A stretch of 64,000 bases of DNA from positions 124,001 through 188,000 of the forward strand of contig JAJTUP010000034.1 of the NCBI GenBank assembly GCA_021399435.1, in the 5' to 3' direction. Made by a program: the position numbers and the translations under genes. The stretch comes from Diaporthe sp. PMI_573. Its lineage: Eukaryota > Ascomycota > Sordariomycetes > Diaporthales > Diaporthaceae. Positions 44,372 to 56,130 of this stretch are shown here, piece after piece. The notes under the pieces are model-generated. The model was not told the DNA's origin. It did no database searches and saw only the letters and a list, made by a program, of their open reading frames with translations. The stretch's first letter is position 1, and every line of letters starts with the position of its first letter.

Positions 44372-46070
44372 ATTCCGGATTGCTAATACACGTGAGCAAT
44401 GCAAGAGAGCGATTTTCATCCTAGTCTGTTACTGTAGTGTGGGGGTCGAGACGGCTATATTCCGGGTACTGATTTTCCCCGAGGAACGAAGGAGCATGAC
44501 ACATATTTATGGATCTTTTCCTAGTTTTATCGCGTTTATAAGACACCATACCTAGATGCCGTGGTTGCCCTAGGGTATTTCCCGCAAGTCTTGACTTGTA
44601 GCTTGTCGTAATACTCTGCCTGCCTCGACTTTTGGTAGTGTGATAGATTGATTGGAAAGTTGGTGAGAGGGGCTCTGTCCAAGTCAAACGTTATTAGACC
44701 AAAGCGAGCCGTGAATGGGTCGCCAGGAGCCCTATTGTGGTAGAATGTTGCATGAGCGCCCACGCTCTAAAGGTCCGACGTCCACGACTCATGGATATAA
44801 GGAAGTAAGTGGCCACTGATCTAAAAATTGCCAATACCATGCATTCAAAAAGTACTTTGGTAGCGCTGTTTGAAATGAGTGGGCCTTGTGTTTCGCCAAC
44901 TTTAGTCATGAAGGAAACATCAGCTTTCAGAATAATTGGTGACCCAACAACTCTTTTACCGTACTATAAGCGCGCGCTCTTAAAGTTCCCCGCGGGTGCT
45001 AGGTAAGTAACTTCGCAGCTGCTGGAACGCATAGCAGACAAGATATTTGTGGAGTTCAGGTACCCTTCGAATAAACTATTGTCGCTCTTGGCTCCTATCC
45101 TGGCCCCATCTTCGTCCCATCTTGGCATCATCTGACAGCCAACGGTCGCTATTATGAGATACTCCAGAGCGTGCAGAGCTAGTAAATCAGCAGAGCGCGC
45201 TCTAGGGGTAACCCTGACGATCTACGGCGCTCCTCCATAATTGAGCCACCACAACCAATGGCCCCTGGCAAAGCTCGCGAATCGCCCCAAGGGTTGCTGC
45301 CATGGATCGGGCACATCAAACAGGCCAAGCTTTGGATTTACAGGGTAACTTGGTATTTCGGGGCCGAAAGTTTCTGGTTGACAACCCATGCCTGATCCAG
45401 ATAGGCTAGCAATTCCTTAGATACAGGCGCCCAGCGCTCTGGGACCTCGGACTGCTTGCCCGATTTGCTCGAGGACCTGGTTGCTTTTCAGGGCTCTGGT
45501 TTCATCCGATACATTTGATCATCCCAAGATATCTACAGAAAGCTTGGCCGCGATATCGAATGCACGATTCCTGCCATCACTGCCACCTCGCTTGGTAAAC
45601 ATACTTATTGGTTGCGTGTCATTGAGAGCTAAATATCTAACGACATAGACAGGAATAACAGCTTCCTCGGCTAGATCCCCGAAGTGTCCAGGGTTGTATC
45701 TAGGCACCGTCTCGGCGGAACACCTTTAAACATCAAACAAAACACACTTGGCTCGTTTATACGATGCAGTGACATTCCTAGTGCGTACCACTAGATGCTG
45801 AATTCCAAGAATGGGTAATCAAAGGTGGATACCTGGGCAAGCGAAAACAGGCGATTTCGGCTGTGACTTGATGATGGGCAGGTCTTTAGCACAGAAAGAC
45901 TCTTCGCGCAAGACACACGATGAGAGTATAAGTATGGTCTCACATCTTCTTGAAATATCATGAATATCACCATCATCACCACCATCATTCTTCTGTCTCT
46001 ACACGCAAGGACATTCTCTTCTTTTCTCTCCTTCAATCTGAAGAGATTCATTTTATAAAACACCGACGCC
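44372..46070. other. Intergenic
   Basis: About 1.7 kb without a convincing gene. Near the GH16 start there is GAGTATAAGTAT (around 45923-45935, a TATA-like element ~140 bp upstream) and a CATCACCACCATCAT-type run near 45962-45990. Confidence 0.4.
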
Positions 46071-47132
46071 ATGTCTTACTCAAAGATATTCGTTCTGGCT
46101 TCTGCATTCCAAGCTGCAAATGCCGTGGTCCCTAAGATAGAGGGCTTCAAAGTCACTTGGAGTGACGACTTTGTGGGACAGGCCAACTCTCTTCCCAACC
46201 CAGCCAACTGGCTCGTCTCCACAGGAACCTCGTACCCGGGAGGTGCGTCCAACTGGGGCACGGGCGAGATCCAAACCTACACATCTGATCCGGCAAACTT
46301 GAAAGTCAGTGGAAACGGTACCCTTCAAATCACAGCTATCAAGACCGGCACAAGTTGGACCTCGGCTCGCATTGAGACTCAGCGGACGGACTTTCTGGCC
46401 GAGGCTGGGGGCAAGATGCGCATACAAGCCAGCCTGAACTTGCCAGACATGGGGGAAGCATGTGTTGGTTATTGGCCAGCGTTTTGGACACTGGGAGCAG
46501 ACTTCCGTGGCAACTACCAGTAAGTTCAGTTCGGCTCCGACTTCTTTTCAAGATGTAAAGCTTCTAACAATGCTTTCTCCAGGAATTGGCCATCTGTTGG
46601 AGAGTTCGATATCCTGGAAAATGTCAACTGCAAGCCAACCACATTCGGCACCCTTCATTGCGGTACCAACCCAGGTGGCGTTTGCAATGAGACTACTGGT
46701 CTTTCAGGGTCGATCACACCCAAGTCCTTGCCACAAGGCAACTTCCACGCTTATACCTTTGAGGTTGACCGCACTACGACTGGCCAAGAGGCAATGCGCT
46801 GGTTTGTGGATGGCGAGCAATACAAGGAGATCAAGCAATCAGAGCTCCCTGAGGAAGTCTGGTAAGTCTGGCACTTTCCAATCACTCTGAAGCTTTCTGT
46901 TGTACAACTTAGAGCTTTTGCTCGTCTCTTACAAATGGAACTGTCCACAATTTGCTAACATGTCATTGATAGGACTCAAATCGCACATCGGGGACATTTT
47001 GTCCTCATGAACCTGGCCATTGGCGGGTCCTTTCCGAACAAGGATTTTGGTGCCGACGCAACACCGCTCGAGAGTACCGCATCGGGCGGCGTGTACCAGG
47101 CGGAGTATGTCGCCGTCTACAATTCAGCCTAG
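46071..47132 (+). CDS. Glycoside hydrolase family 16, secreted, 295 aa
   Basis: Three exons: 46071-46519, 46583-46861 and 46973-47132. The signal peptide is about residues 1-19 (KIFVLASAFQAANAVV, cleavage near Ala-Val). The catalytic GH16 motif is GEFDILENV, with nucleophile Glu157, assisting Asp159 and acid/base Glu162 by my count; it lies at the start of exon 2. Upstream TWSDDF and NW...GTGEIQTYT, and downstream FVLMNLAIGGSFP, are typical of the GH16 beta-jellyroll. These enzymes hydrolyse beta-1,3(4)-glucans or related polymers, so it probably acts on cell-wall or plant glucans outside the cell. No carbohydrate-binding module or GPI site is seen. The exact substrate class is not determinable. 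Confidence 0.92.
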
Positions 47133-49012
47133 ATGGCGGCCAGATTATATTGTATCATGTTAAGCAGCCATTCTTGTATGAGATATGTATATCACGGACT
47201 TCATAGCGTTATCGGTCTGATCATCAATTTGACCATCAAGTACCCATTTTGGGAACCAAAGTAGGCGCCTATTGATTGACGACCTGCCAATATGAACATA
47301 TCTAGGTATACTTGGCTTGCCTGCGGGAGCATACAGATGTGCAATTCGATGTGTTTTGTCGTGGGCAGCATTACGCATCAATGCCAAGTATTTCTTCGAC
47401 TCTTGTCCTCCATGGCCTCCTCATCGATAGAACCAATTTGACAGATTCTTTTGTACTGTTTACATTAATAGAAAGAGCTGCGCTGGCCATTGGGACGCCC
47501 TTTTGTGTTGACGCAGCTTATCTACATCTGATTGGGCTCTCAGGAGACTCGCGGCACGTGTGATGGACAACACCGCCTCTGCATTAGTGTGATCACATCT
47601 GCCTTCTCAGCTTAATCAATTGTCCCATCTGAGCATGTTTTCCAAGAAACAACTGTATGTTGGTCAAATAGAACGAGACATAACTTCAGCCAGAAAATGG
47701 ACAGACGGGGGTAGACCCTGGAGTCATGCTTTGCCCAAGCTTTGTATACGGATGCTTTCCATCGTCGCGACATTTGGATGACCTAAATCGCTCATTAGAT
47801 CCTAATGCGATGGTATTGCCGGACTTTTGGCTTGGGCTTGAAAGGTTGAAGACAGCAGGACTGTGTATTTACCCAGACTTCTGCAAGTTACTCACCTGAT
47901 CCCAACCATCAAAAGCAGAGGTTTTCAGGAATAGACAGTACAGGAAAATAAATACAAGCCTTGCGTTCACACTTGAATCGTTCTATTAATGCAGGGAGAC
48001 GAGTATGTAGACAAAGGAGAGAGAGAAAAAAAAGGGTGCTTCCGAAGAAGCTCCTAGCGATGATCCAGCCCCCAGACTTGGGCGACTCTCACCAAAGCTG
48101 CCGGTTTCGAAATACATTTTGCAGATTTGGACCTACACAACATACCGCTACACCATCCCTCCATGCTAGAGTCGTTGTCTACTGTTCGAAACTGCCAGCC
48201 CATATAGATGGATCAAGTTGAGCGTGGCATAGGCCCCTTGTTCTGGCAGCAGCTGTGGTCACATGTAGCAGTGAATGGGAATCAAGTGAATAGAGGGGTC
48301 CGTACTATTTCAAGGGTTCCCTCTGGGCCCCTTCTGCACTTGCACCTGGGTACTCTGGCCACACACCCTCTTCGAATTACAAATATCAGACGTTTTGCCA
48401 GTCCTGGTCGACATTGGAAGAGCACGAGTGCCCTAAGGGGTGCCAGGACCTCGGGGACGAATTAGTCGAAGGCAGCAAACATGATACACCAAGCACTGAA
48501 GTATGTGATGCATTCCATACTGTTTGTATCTGATATGGGAGGGTATGGAACGCATCAACGTTGGTGCTGCTGAAGCAAAGTGGAGCCTCCTCTTGCCAGC
48601 ACTTGACATGGCTCACACTGGCAGCATTGATGCTGGAGGCCAGAAAAAGCTAGTTCACCGACAGTGGGGGACGGTATCTTGTGACACCTGTTCACACTTG
48701 GCAATGTCAGATGATGATCTTTCTGTATCAGAAGCATGCAACACTATCTCACTTATCATCTACCCTGGCTCAAATGCTATCGTTTTGCCGGGCCGTGTGC
48801 AAGCCATGAGGTAAGTGGGTTCTTGGCGCTAGAGGCCGGCCCTTCCTACGCTAGGTGTACCAAGTGCCGATTCAGAGCAAAACCGAGAGGCCCGACTCCA
48901 CCTCAACACTGATATATAGCTAGCGGCATACAAGCACCACCATGACGGCTCCGGACGCCCCAGTGTACAGGTTCCTGATCTAGCACATATCCAAGCCGTG
49001 TGGACTTGCATC
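47133..49012. other. Intergenic
   Basis: About 1.9 kb. One plus-strand open stretch at ~48524-48814 is possible but lacks family features. No RNA gene is recognised. Confidence 0.4.
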
Positions 49013-51246
49013 ATGGCATCCTCCAAGCTTCGCGAATACTTCAAGGTGGAGTACCGGCCGGGCGAGCGGCTGCTGGTCCAGAAGGTCGACTTTTTCATCC
49101 TCACCTTCTGCTGCCTGAGCTACTTTATGAACTATGTGAGCCCTCGCCACAGCACCCCTGTGGTGCCACTGTACCTTTCGAACATCTGACTGACTTTTTG
49201 GCCGCCATAGCTTGATCGATCGTAAGCACAAGCCCTCCCCTTTCACCATTCATGGTCTGTATTGTTTTGGAATGTTCCAGAACACATCAATTCAGGCCCA
49301 TAGCAGGTGGTTGACACATTACAGTAACCTCGCGAATGCATACGTGTCAGGCATGAAAGAGGAGATAGGGTTCGTCGGCAACCAGTTAAATCAGATCAAC
49401 ACCTGCTTCACTGTGGGTTATGTCCTCGGCCAGATACCCTCCAACTTGTCGCTGCACTATGTCCGCCCCCGCTTCTTCTTCCCCAGCATGATGTTGGCCT
49501 GGGCTGGCCTGACCAGTAAGCAGCTTCTTGGATACAATTTTACCCCCTTCAAGAAGCAAGTTCTGCCGAATGTTGCCAGTGCCTCAAATGACTTATCACA
49601 CTGCTGGTTTTGAGACAGGCTATGCCCACATTGTGACCCTTTCCTCCACCAATCTGTACGAAACAACTCCCTTGGTCCTTTGATAGCTGACTCTGGATGC
49701 TGCAGTGGTGACTGCTTCCGTGCACGATCCTCGCTCGATCATGGCGATCCGCTTCTTTCAGGGGATTTTTGAGGCCAGCACTTTTGTCGGCACACATTAC
49801 ATACTCGGTGCCTGGTATACCGAGCGGGAACTCGGAAAACGGAGCGGCATCTTCACTGCATCAGGCCTTGCCGGAACTCTGTGAGTCAGCCTGGTTAAGC
49901 CCTTGCTATGGTCATGGCACTGACACGTTCGTTTCAAGCATCGGGGGCTTCATCCAGACGGGCATTCATGAGAGTAGTAAGCAGCTTCTGGATACAATAC
50001 AATCTTAACCCCTTCCAGAAGAACCACCTCCCTTCTGTGGCATATGCTTCGAAGAACTTGTCACACTGCTGGCTCTGAAACAGGCAATAACCACATTGTG
50101 GCCATTTTCTCCCCTAATCTATATGAAATTATTCTCTTGGTCCTTTGATAGCTGACTCCGAACGCTGCAGTGGATGGTATCCGTGGGATGAGCGGTTGGA
50201 GATGGCTCTTCTTAAGTATGACAGAATTTCCCTATATTTCCCTGAGATTTCCATGAGATTTCCCCCCCATGTCTATGCCCCCAGTGGGAAATGAAACACC
50301 AAGACTGACCACCGGTCACCCACAGTTGACGGCATTATGACCCTACCAGTCGCCCTGTACGGCTTCTTGCTGTTTCCAGATACGCCCTCCACCACTCGAG
50401 CTTTCTACCTCACCGAGAACGAAAAGGCTCTGGCCCAAGCACGCGTGCCCGAGGTTCACGATCGGAGCCCCCTGACGTGGGCGTTCTTGAGGAAAGTCCT
50501 GGCATCGTGGTACTGGTGGGGCTTCGTCATTCTCTGGGTCATCGCCGGCGAAACGGAGTCGTTCAGCACCAACTCACTGCTCGCACTCTATATGAAGAGC
50601 CACCCGAGCAACAAGTACACGGTAGCCCAACTGAACAACTACCCTACGGGCGTGCCAGCTATCGGGATCGTCTCGACGCTGTTCTGGGCGACGCTCACCG
50701 ACTTTTTCAGCGGGAAGAGGTATCTCGTTGGCTACTTTATTGGTATCACGGGCGTTGTAACATCCGCGATGATCCTCGAGGCGGGCAGAGACCCGATGAG
50801 CTCCAAATCCACGGCCGTCGTCTTCGCTGCGTATTACTGGGCTGGTGCAGTCTACGCATGTCAAGCAACATTTTTTGCCTGGTGCAATGATGCCATGAGA
50901 TTCGAAGAGCCAGTATTCCGGGGTGTTGTCTTGGCTGGTATGAATTTAGGGAGTAACTCTGTCAACGCATGGTGGTCCATTATCTTCTACGGCGCGTCAA
51001 TGGCACCCTGGTTCAATGTGAGTATCCCAGCCGCCCTTTTTACACAAAACGAAAGCATAATTCTGACTCGTCACACAGCACGGTATGTGGGCAATGATTG
51101 CTGTGTCTATCGCACTCGCGGTTTGGTGCGCTGGGTTATCTTGGTTTCACCATAGAGACGATATGAGGAGGAGTGTGGAAGGTGTCGGGCAAGACGCAGA
51201 CAGCAGGCAGGCCGAGGAAGATGCCGGGTCAAAGTTCGTAGAGTGA
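49013..51246 (+). CDS. MFS anion:cation symporter (Dal5/Tna1-like), 480 aa
   Basis: Eight exons: 49013-49135, 49211-49221 (11 nt), 49325-49515, 49706-49880, 49939-49976, 50171-50215, 50326-51017 and 51079-51246. The sum is 1,443 nt and every junction keeps phase. The family signature appears only after splicing: LDRSNLANAYVSGM in transmembrane helix 1, then NQLNQINTCFTVGYVLGQIPSN, RFFQGIFEA and GWRWLFLIDGIMT. About 12 membrane helices are expected, with a hydrophilic C-terminus. This group takes up anionic nutrients such as allantoate, nicotinate or related acids at the plasma membrane; the substrate is unknown. Three of the seven introns belong to repeated families (two A, one B). The 11-nt exon lies next to the B copy. 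Confidence 0.92.
49222..49324 (+). repeat. Family B repeated intron, copy B2
   Basis: A 103-nt intron from GTAAGC to TTACAG. It shares ATGTTCCAGAA and CCATAGCAGGT, in order and spacing, with 18598-18701. It splits the conserved LDRSN motif of the transporter. Confidence 0.8.
49516..49705 (+). repeat. Family A repeated intron (introner-like), copy A2
   Basis: A 190-nt intron, ~90% identical by hand alignment to A1 (28331-28143) across its full length, ending in TGATAGCTGACTC then GATGCTGCAG. Retained, it breaks the frame; splicing gives LTMVTASVHDPRS. Confidence 0.93.
49977..50170 (+). repeat. Family A repeated intron (introner-like), copy A3
   Basis: A 194-nt intron with the same start (GTAAGCAGCTTCTGG) and a nearly identical last ~30 nt. 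It is more diverged in the middle (roughly 70-75% to A2 by eye). It lies 271 bp after the end of A2 and is in the same orientation. Confidence 0.9.
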
Positions 51247-51479
51247 GGTGGGCCTCGAAAAGCAGGTCGAGAATCAGAATAGGCTTCTAGTTGCATTTCA
51301 GTCACCATGGATAATTGCTTGCCCGGTACGTACTTCAGTATCATTGATGTATATTTAGACAGACCAGAATAAATTCAGGTGAAGTATCACCATTCCACAA
51401 AATCGTGTCAATTCATATTGTTGAAAATGACAAGTCCTAAATTAAGGCCATGTTTCACAATCCCCAACTACGACAAGGT
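51247..51479. other. Convergent 3' region
   Basis: This 233-bp gap lies between the MFS gene (+) and the amidase (-). Nothing beyond UTRs is visible. Confidence 0.35.
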
Positions 51480-53322
51480 CTACAATATTCGCTGGACCAT
51501 TGCAATAACCTTCTCTTCCTGCAGTCTCCGAGCAACCAGTTGCAAGCTCACCGGTAAGTCATGGACGAGGTCTGGATCATCTGTGATAGGGTCAGAATCT
51601 GATCAAACATTAGGCTGGGTTTGTTGCCAACTTACATTCGGCATGGGTGGTCTTGCAGATATCGCTTAAAGGCTCGTGGTCATTCACTGGCACGTCGACC
51701 TCTTTTTCTCCCAATACCCCAGTTGGAAAAGAGACACTAGAATAGTCTAGGACGTTGAAGACGCCGGTATACCCAACTAGAATTCAGTCAGCAGGTTGAA
51801 TCGCAATATGCTCGCTGGACAAAGGGCTCTCTCACGTACCGTATTTAAATCCTCCGTTCCGCACAGAGCTGTAGGGCGTCGTGGGACAAAGAATAGCGTC
51901 AATGCCTGCGTCATTCCATCTGTCCAGGTAGCGCTTCTGGAACTCTGTCCTCTCGAGGTGGAGTTGCCACATATCATATGTGCTAAGCTCCTTGGCATCT
52001 GCGTACATCTGCATCTCGGGCCGGATGGGCTCATCGGTACGCTCGAGTTCTTTGCGGATGGAAATACCCCCATCAGCGAGGAACATACGCATCAAGAGGC
52101 GCACTCCCTGGGCCTGGTCTTTGGGGTCCCAGGCTATGATCTCGTGCCCGGCGGCTTGCAGCTTTTCCACCATGGTTTGAAGAGCTCGCGAGACCGGAGG
52201 CGTTGGGGTGACAATACCGTCGTTCCACATCACGGCGATCTTCAGCTTCTCGGGCAATTTCACCTCCCTCCATGGGATAGGAGCCATTCGTGGATCATGA
52301 AGCCATGGTTCTGCGTCCACGACCGTTTTGGCTTCGAGCGCAATATCGTCGATGGCCCTTGCCAAGGGTCCATTCACGCTCTGAACTGCTTCTTGGCCGG
52401 GCATGCCGCTACGGCATTTGAGTGTTGGAAAACGGCCAAAGCTGGGCTTCAGCGTGAATATCCCCGTGCAAGCCGCGGGAATGCGAAGGCTCCCACCGAT
52501 ATCTGTGCCGACGCCCAGGCAGCTGCCCTTGAATGCAATCAGGGCAGATTCCCCGCCGCTACTGCCGCCTGAAGTCACCTGTCTGTTGCGAGGGTTGACC
52601 GTACGGCCGAAAACGTTGTTAACAGATTCAGCGATCATCATAGCGGTGGGAACATTCGTTTTGACGTAGAACACAGCGCCTGCGTCTTCTAAAATGGTGG
52701 CAAGCGTCGAGTCGTACGCGGCCGGGTCATCGACGTGGCTTGCGAAGCCCACGGTGGCATCGAGCCCCTTGAGGTTGAAATTATCCTTCAATGACACAGG
52801 CAGCCCGTGCAGAGGCCCCACGGGCTTTCCTGTGCGGGCCAAATGCTCATCGCGAGCCTCTGCTGTTTCGAGAGCGCGAGCGAAACATGTTTCGGTCAGA
52901 CAATTCGTCTGTGACAGAATTAGCAAGGATTCCTCCAGAGTTTGCAGGTCGACTTCAGGACTCGGAAGACATACAAGCTGGTGAGCTGCTGCTGCCCTCT
53001 TGCAAAATGCCCGGGTGACAACCACGGACCTGAGCGCGCCAGATGCGAGTTTCGGTACAAGTTCGGATGCTGAGAGCTCGGTGATAGCAAGCTCATCAGC
53101 AGTGAACCATCCGGAAGTCGCTGGCCATCCCGTCACGTCGTCTTGAGAATCAGGAGGCAGGAGATCCTTTGGAACGCGCCACTCTTCTGGTATAGATGCT
53201 TGGAGAGCTGCTCTTTTGCGTGCTCCAATTTCTTCCCAGGTTTCTTTCTTCCCAGTCTTGGCTGAAGAGCTGGAAGAAATGGTGTTGTTCTTGCCAGACG
53301 CAGTGTCCTGATTGAGAGTCAT
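51480..53322 (-). CDS. Amidase (amidase-signature family), 574 aa
   Basis: Three exons: 53322-51840, 51776-51636 and 51580-51480. The Ser-cisSer-Lys triad is visible: Lys in LPVSLKDNF, and the serines of TSGGSSGGES followed by GTDIGGSLRIPA. The C-terminal exons give YSSVSFPTGV and LPVSLQLVARRLQEEK, the standard end of the family. Length is normal for fungal amidases, which hydrolyse amides to acids and ammonia (e.g. acetamidase-like enzymes in nitrogen supply). The same frame is open upstream to a TTG near 53409 with a hydrophobic stretch, but no ATG precedes it, so I start at MTLNQD. The gene converges with the MFS transporter; a shared role in amide nutrition is possible but unproven. Confidence 0.9.
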
Positions 53323-54654
53323 TTTTGCGAGCAAAATTGCAGGTACAAGGTGTATTGTAGCAACGAAGAACAGAATTAAAAGCCAATGACGCGCACTGAG
53401 CTGAAACAAAAGTTGATCTACTTCGGAAGGGGAGATGGCGCTCCAACCAACAGTTGGTGTAAAGTGGCGGCTAGTGTGCCCGGGAAGCGGCCCAGACTAT
53501 CGGGGAGGAGCCAACACGCCGATCACCGGGCCTCTGTAGAAAGCGGGGATACCACGATCCCGCGGCGATCTGCCAAGTGTGATGAGATAACAATACTGAT
53601 GCATACCGGTTTTGAATCCCGGATATAATCTGGCGTGCCCTCTGCTGCGGCGGGCTCCGGAGTCTCCACACGATAACATCCAACGCATTCCGGCATGAAG
53701 CCGGGCAACGATATCCTGCTCTCCGCGAAGAGTGGGGAAATGGGCAAAGGGGCTTTTGAAGAATGGGGCGATGGTTAGTCGGAAGGCTATGGGTATACTC
53801 TGACAGATTCAAGACGTAATAATTCACGTGGTTGGAACACATAGGAGCCTGGTGCTAAGAATTGTCACATAGCCCAGGCAGAGTAAATGTCTCTACTTCA
53901 AATGCTTGCACTCCGCAATGCTTGTCTTCTTTCTATACTTCATAGGGTATCCAAGAAAAATTAATGGAATTTGTAATGGTATGACTTCACGTATCACTTG
54001 AACAGTTGATTTAGGATAGTATGAAGGCACTAAATAGTCTCTAGGTTAAGATGTTCTCGTCTTTACCCAGAGTGTAGTCACACCAATTTTGGCCATGATG
54101 GCAACTTCTAGTCACGGAGCGTGAGATCTTCGAGGAGATCTATTTAGCTGAAGGTGCTATCAAATGTCGAGACTTGCAAGATTCAACACGAATTTACCGT
54201 GGTTAGAAAATTATTACAAGTCGAGAGCTAGGCGTGAAATACTGGTTCTATATTCTTTCAAAGAATCCCAGGCAGAGCAGCTGATCATCTGGAAATCGTT
54301 TCTCTTTCTTCCCTTTCCACTCAGAGAAGGAAATTCCACCCCAAATATGTCTATAGCAAGGGAAGTGACCTTTTCTCAAATGTCTAAGCCTGCTTAAGCA
54401 GTACTGATACATGTTTTCTCCAAGCGCGAACGGTTTGATAGTGGCAGATAGATATTCTTCTCAGCAATGTCACAAATCTTTGAACATTTTCTTGAAGAAA
54501 ATGAGCAAAGAACATTTGTAAGAGAATCGAGGTCAATTCATGTACATGAAATGATGTAAAGAGCTTTCAATTGTATGGGCTCGGTCTCGGTATTGTCACA
54601 CTTCGGTGCCCCCCTAAACAGACTCCGAGTAAGCGATGCCAATTAGGCCGTTGC
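53323..54654. other. Intergenic, partly AT-rich
   Basis: About 1.3 kb between the amidase 5' end and the amidoligase 3' end, both leftward genes. The part from ~53880 to 54560 is clearly AT-richer than its flanks. Short frames only. Confidence 0.4.
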
Positions 54655-56130
54655 CTAATTTGAGAAATTGTCGGGCTCCAGGAATTGTGTTCTCCTCGCC
54701 GGGCGTGGGTGATCACGATGGTGTTGTGCTCTTTCCAACCACCACTGTACTTCGTTATCTTCCACACCCAGACTTACCAAACAGCTCTTCAAGGTATTCG
54801 CGGCGTACAATTCCCAGACCACATTGCGAAATCGCTCCACCGGCCACTCTGCTCCTCGGACGAACCCCAGACACAACTTCAGCCAGTGATGATCCTGACT
54901 AGCGCTTCCCGTGGACTCCTTGTACCTGAATTCGATGGTCAAATCCCCAAGTACCACGTTGTCCTGGATTCCGAGCCCCCAAGTGATGTTCCTTAGTGCG
55001 AAGCTTCCGCGTCTGCTATATGTGTCGTCGGCGTCGTAGCCGTACGTGCCTTTGAAGGTTTTCGTCTCCTTCGCGATCTTGTCGATGGTGTCGCAGTTCC
55101 AGATGCGGGTGAGGCCTCGGCGCAAGGTGCCAGACATGCCGTAGAGCTGCGGGACATGGTACAGGAGGCTCATGTTCGGGAGGGTTTGAGCATGATCTTC
55201 GCTGCACATCATCACGGCCCGGCTGTACTGCGAGACAGGCTGGCACCAGTTACTGGATGCTCGATGTGGAGCGCAGATCTTCTCGAAGAGGCCTTTTTGT
55301 TCCAATATCCAGAGCAGCGTGACCAACTTCTTAGTGGATTCGACTGAGAGGTGGTTGATGCCGACGTGGATGTGGAGGCCACAAGAAGAGTTGACATGAG
55401 TCCTCATGCAGCTTTGGATCAGGGAGTAGACCCTCTCAACTTCGTTGAAGTGTGTCTCCGGGAGAATTCGTGATGCCACTTCCACGCCCTCGAACTCATA
55501 GCCGTCGATATCTTCTCGCTCAATAATCTCGATGCCAGCGTCATTTGAGACTGCCCAGAAACCTAAACGGCGTCAACTGTCAGTTTCAATCGTGATTTTA
55601 GTGTAGACATATCATACGCATGAGTTAGCACGTACTGTGAGTTGCAACGTGGTTAGGGGCTATTAAGACTCCTTGCTCGTCTGCCTCATCACGGACGTAG
55701 TCGATATCCCCCCAGTCCGAGCCTTCGTCTTCAGAACCAACGTTGAAAAATCGAAAATCACCGAGGGCCGGGATTCGGTCCATCTTCAGCAGGGAGACAA
55801 CGTATTCCTGCGCTCGTATAGTCTTCAGCTGGGAGGCAAAAGAGCCCTGCGCTTGTAGGCCCATTTCGGCTTCGTCTTCGCCGTCTTCGTTTGAAATCTC
55901 CGGCATGTCAACTGGAATAGTCCATTTTCGGTTGTGGGGGTGTGGATCAGGGCCACCTGTGAGTATTGCCACCATAAATCTATGTGCTTGTCAGTAACTA
56001 GTCTGCATAAGTTGCAAAAAAAGTAGAAGATACAATGGGCTTGTTTGTATGAAAACATGGTCAACACTTACTCGAATTCGATTCCGAAGGTGAGCAGATC
56101 TGCCTGATTAGGTGGGTTTTGGGAAGACAT
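54655..56130 (-). CDS. Putative amidoligase (Amidoligase_2 family), 436 aa
   Basis: Three exons: 56130-56072, 55979-55636 and 55562-54655, phases consistent. Spliced, the start reads MSSQNPPNQADLLTFGIEFE, the GxEfE opening motif of this family, with its ligand-binding acidic residues. Further family features are YEFEGVEVASRIL, a CGLHIHVGI motif, SRAVMMC and TIEFRYKESTG with the terminal catalytic-site Glu and Arg. The fold is that of glutamine synthetase and gamma-glutamylcysteine ligase, forming amide bonds with ATP. Many fungi carry expanded, unstudied sets. No signal peptide, so probably cytosolic. Substrates are unknown. Confidence 0.82.

Noticed and set aside
48524..48814. 96-aa plus-strand frame
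   Set aside because: Isolated, with no domain, splice partner or promoter signal.
51796..52572. 258-aa plus-strand frame
   Set aside because: It is antisense to the amidase catalytic region, and no homologous motifs are visible.
53323..53409. Upstream extension of the amidase with a hydrophobic segment
   Set aside because: There is no ATG in the extension and no convincing upstream exon, so the start was kept at 53322.
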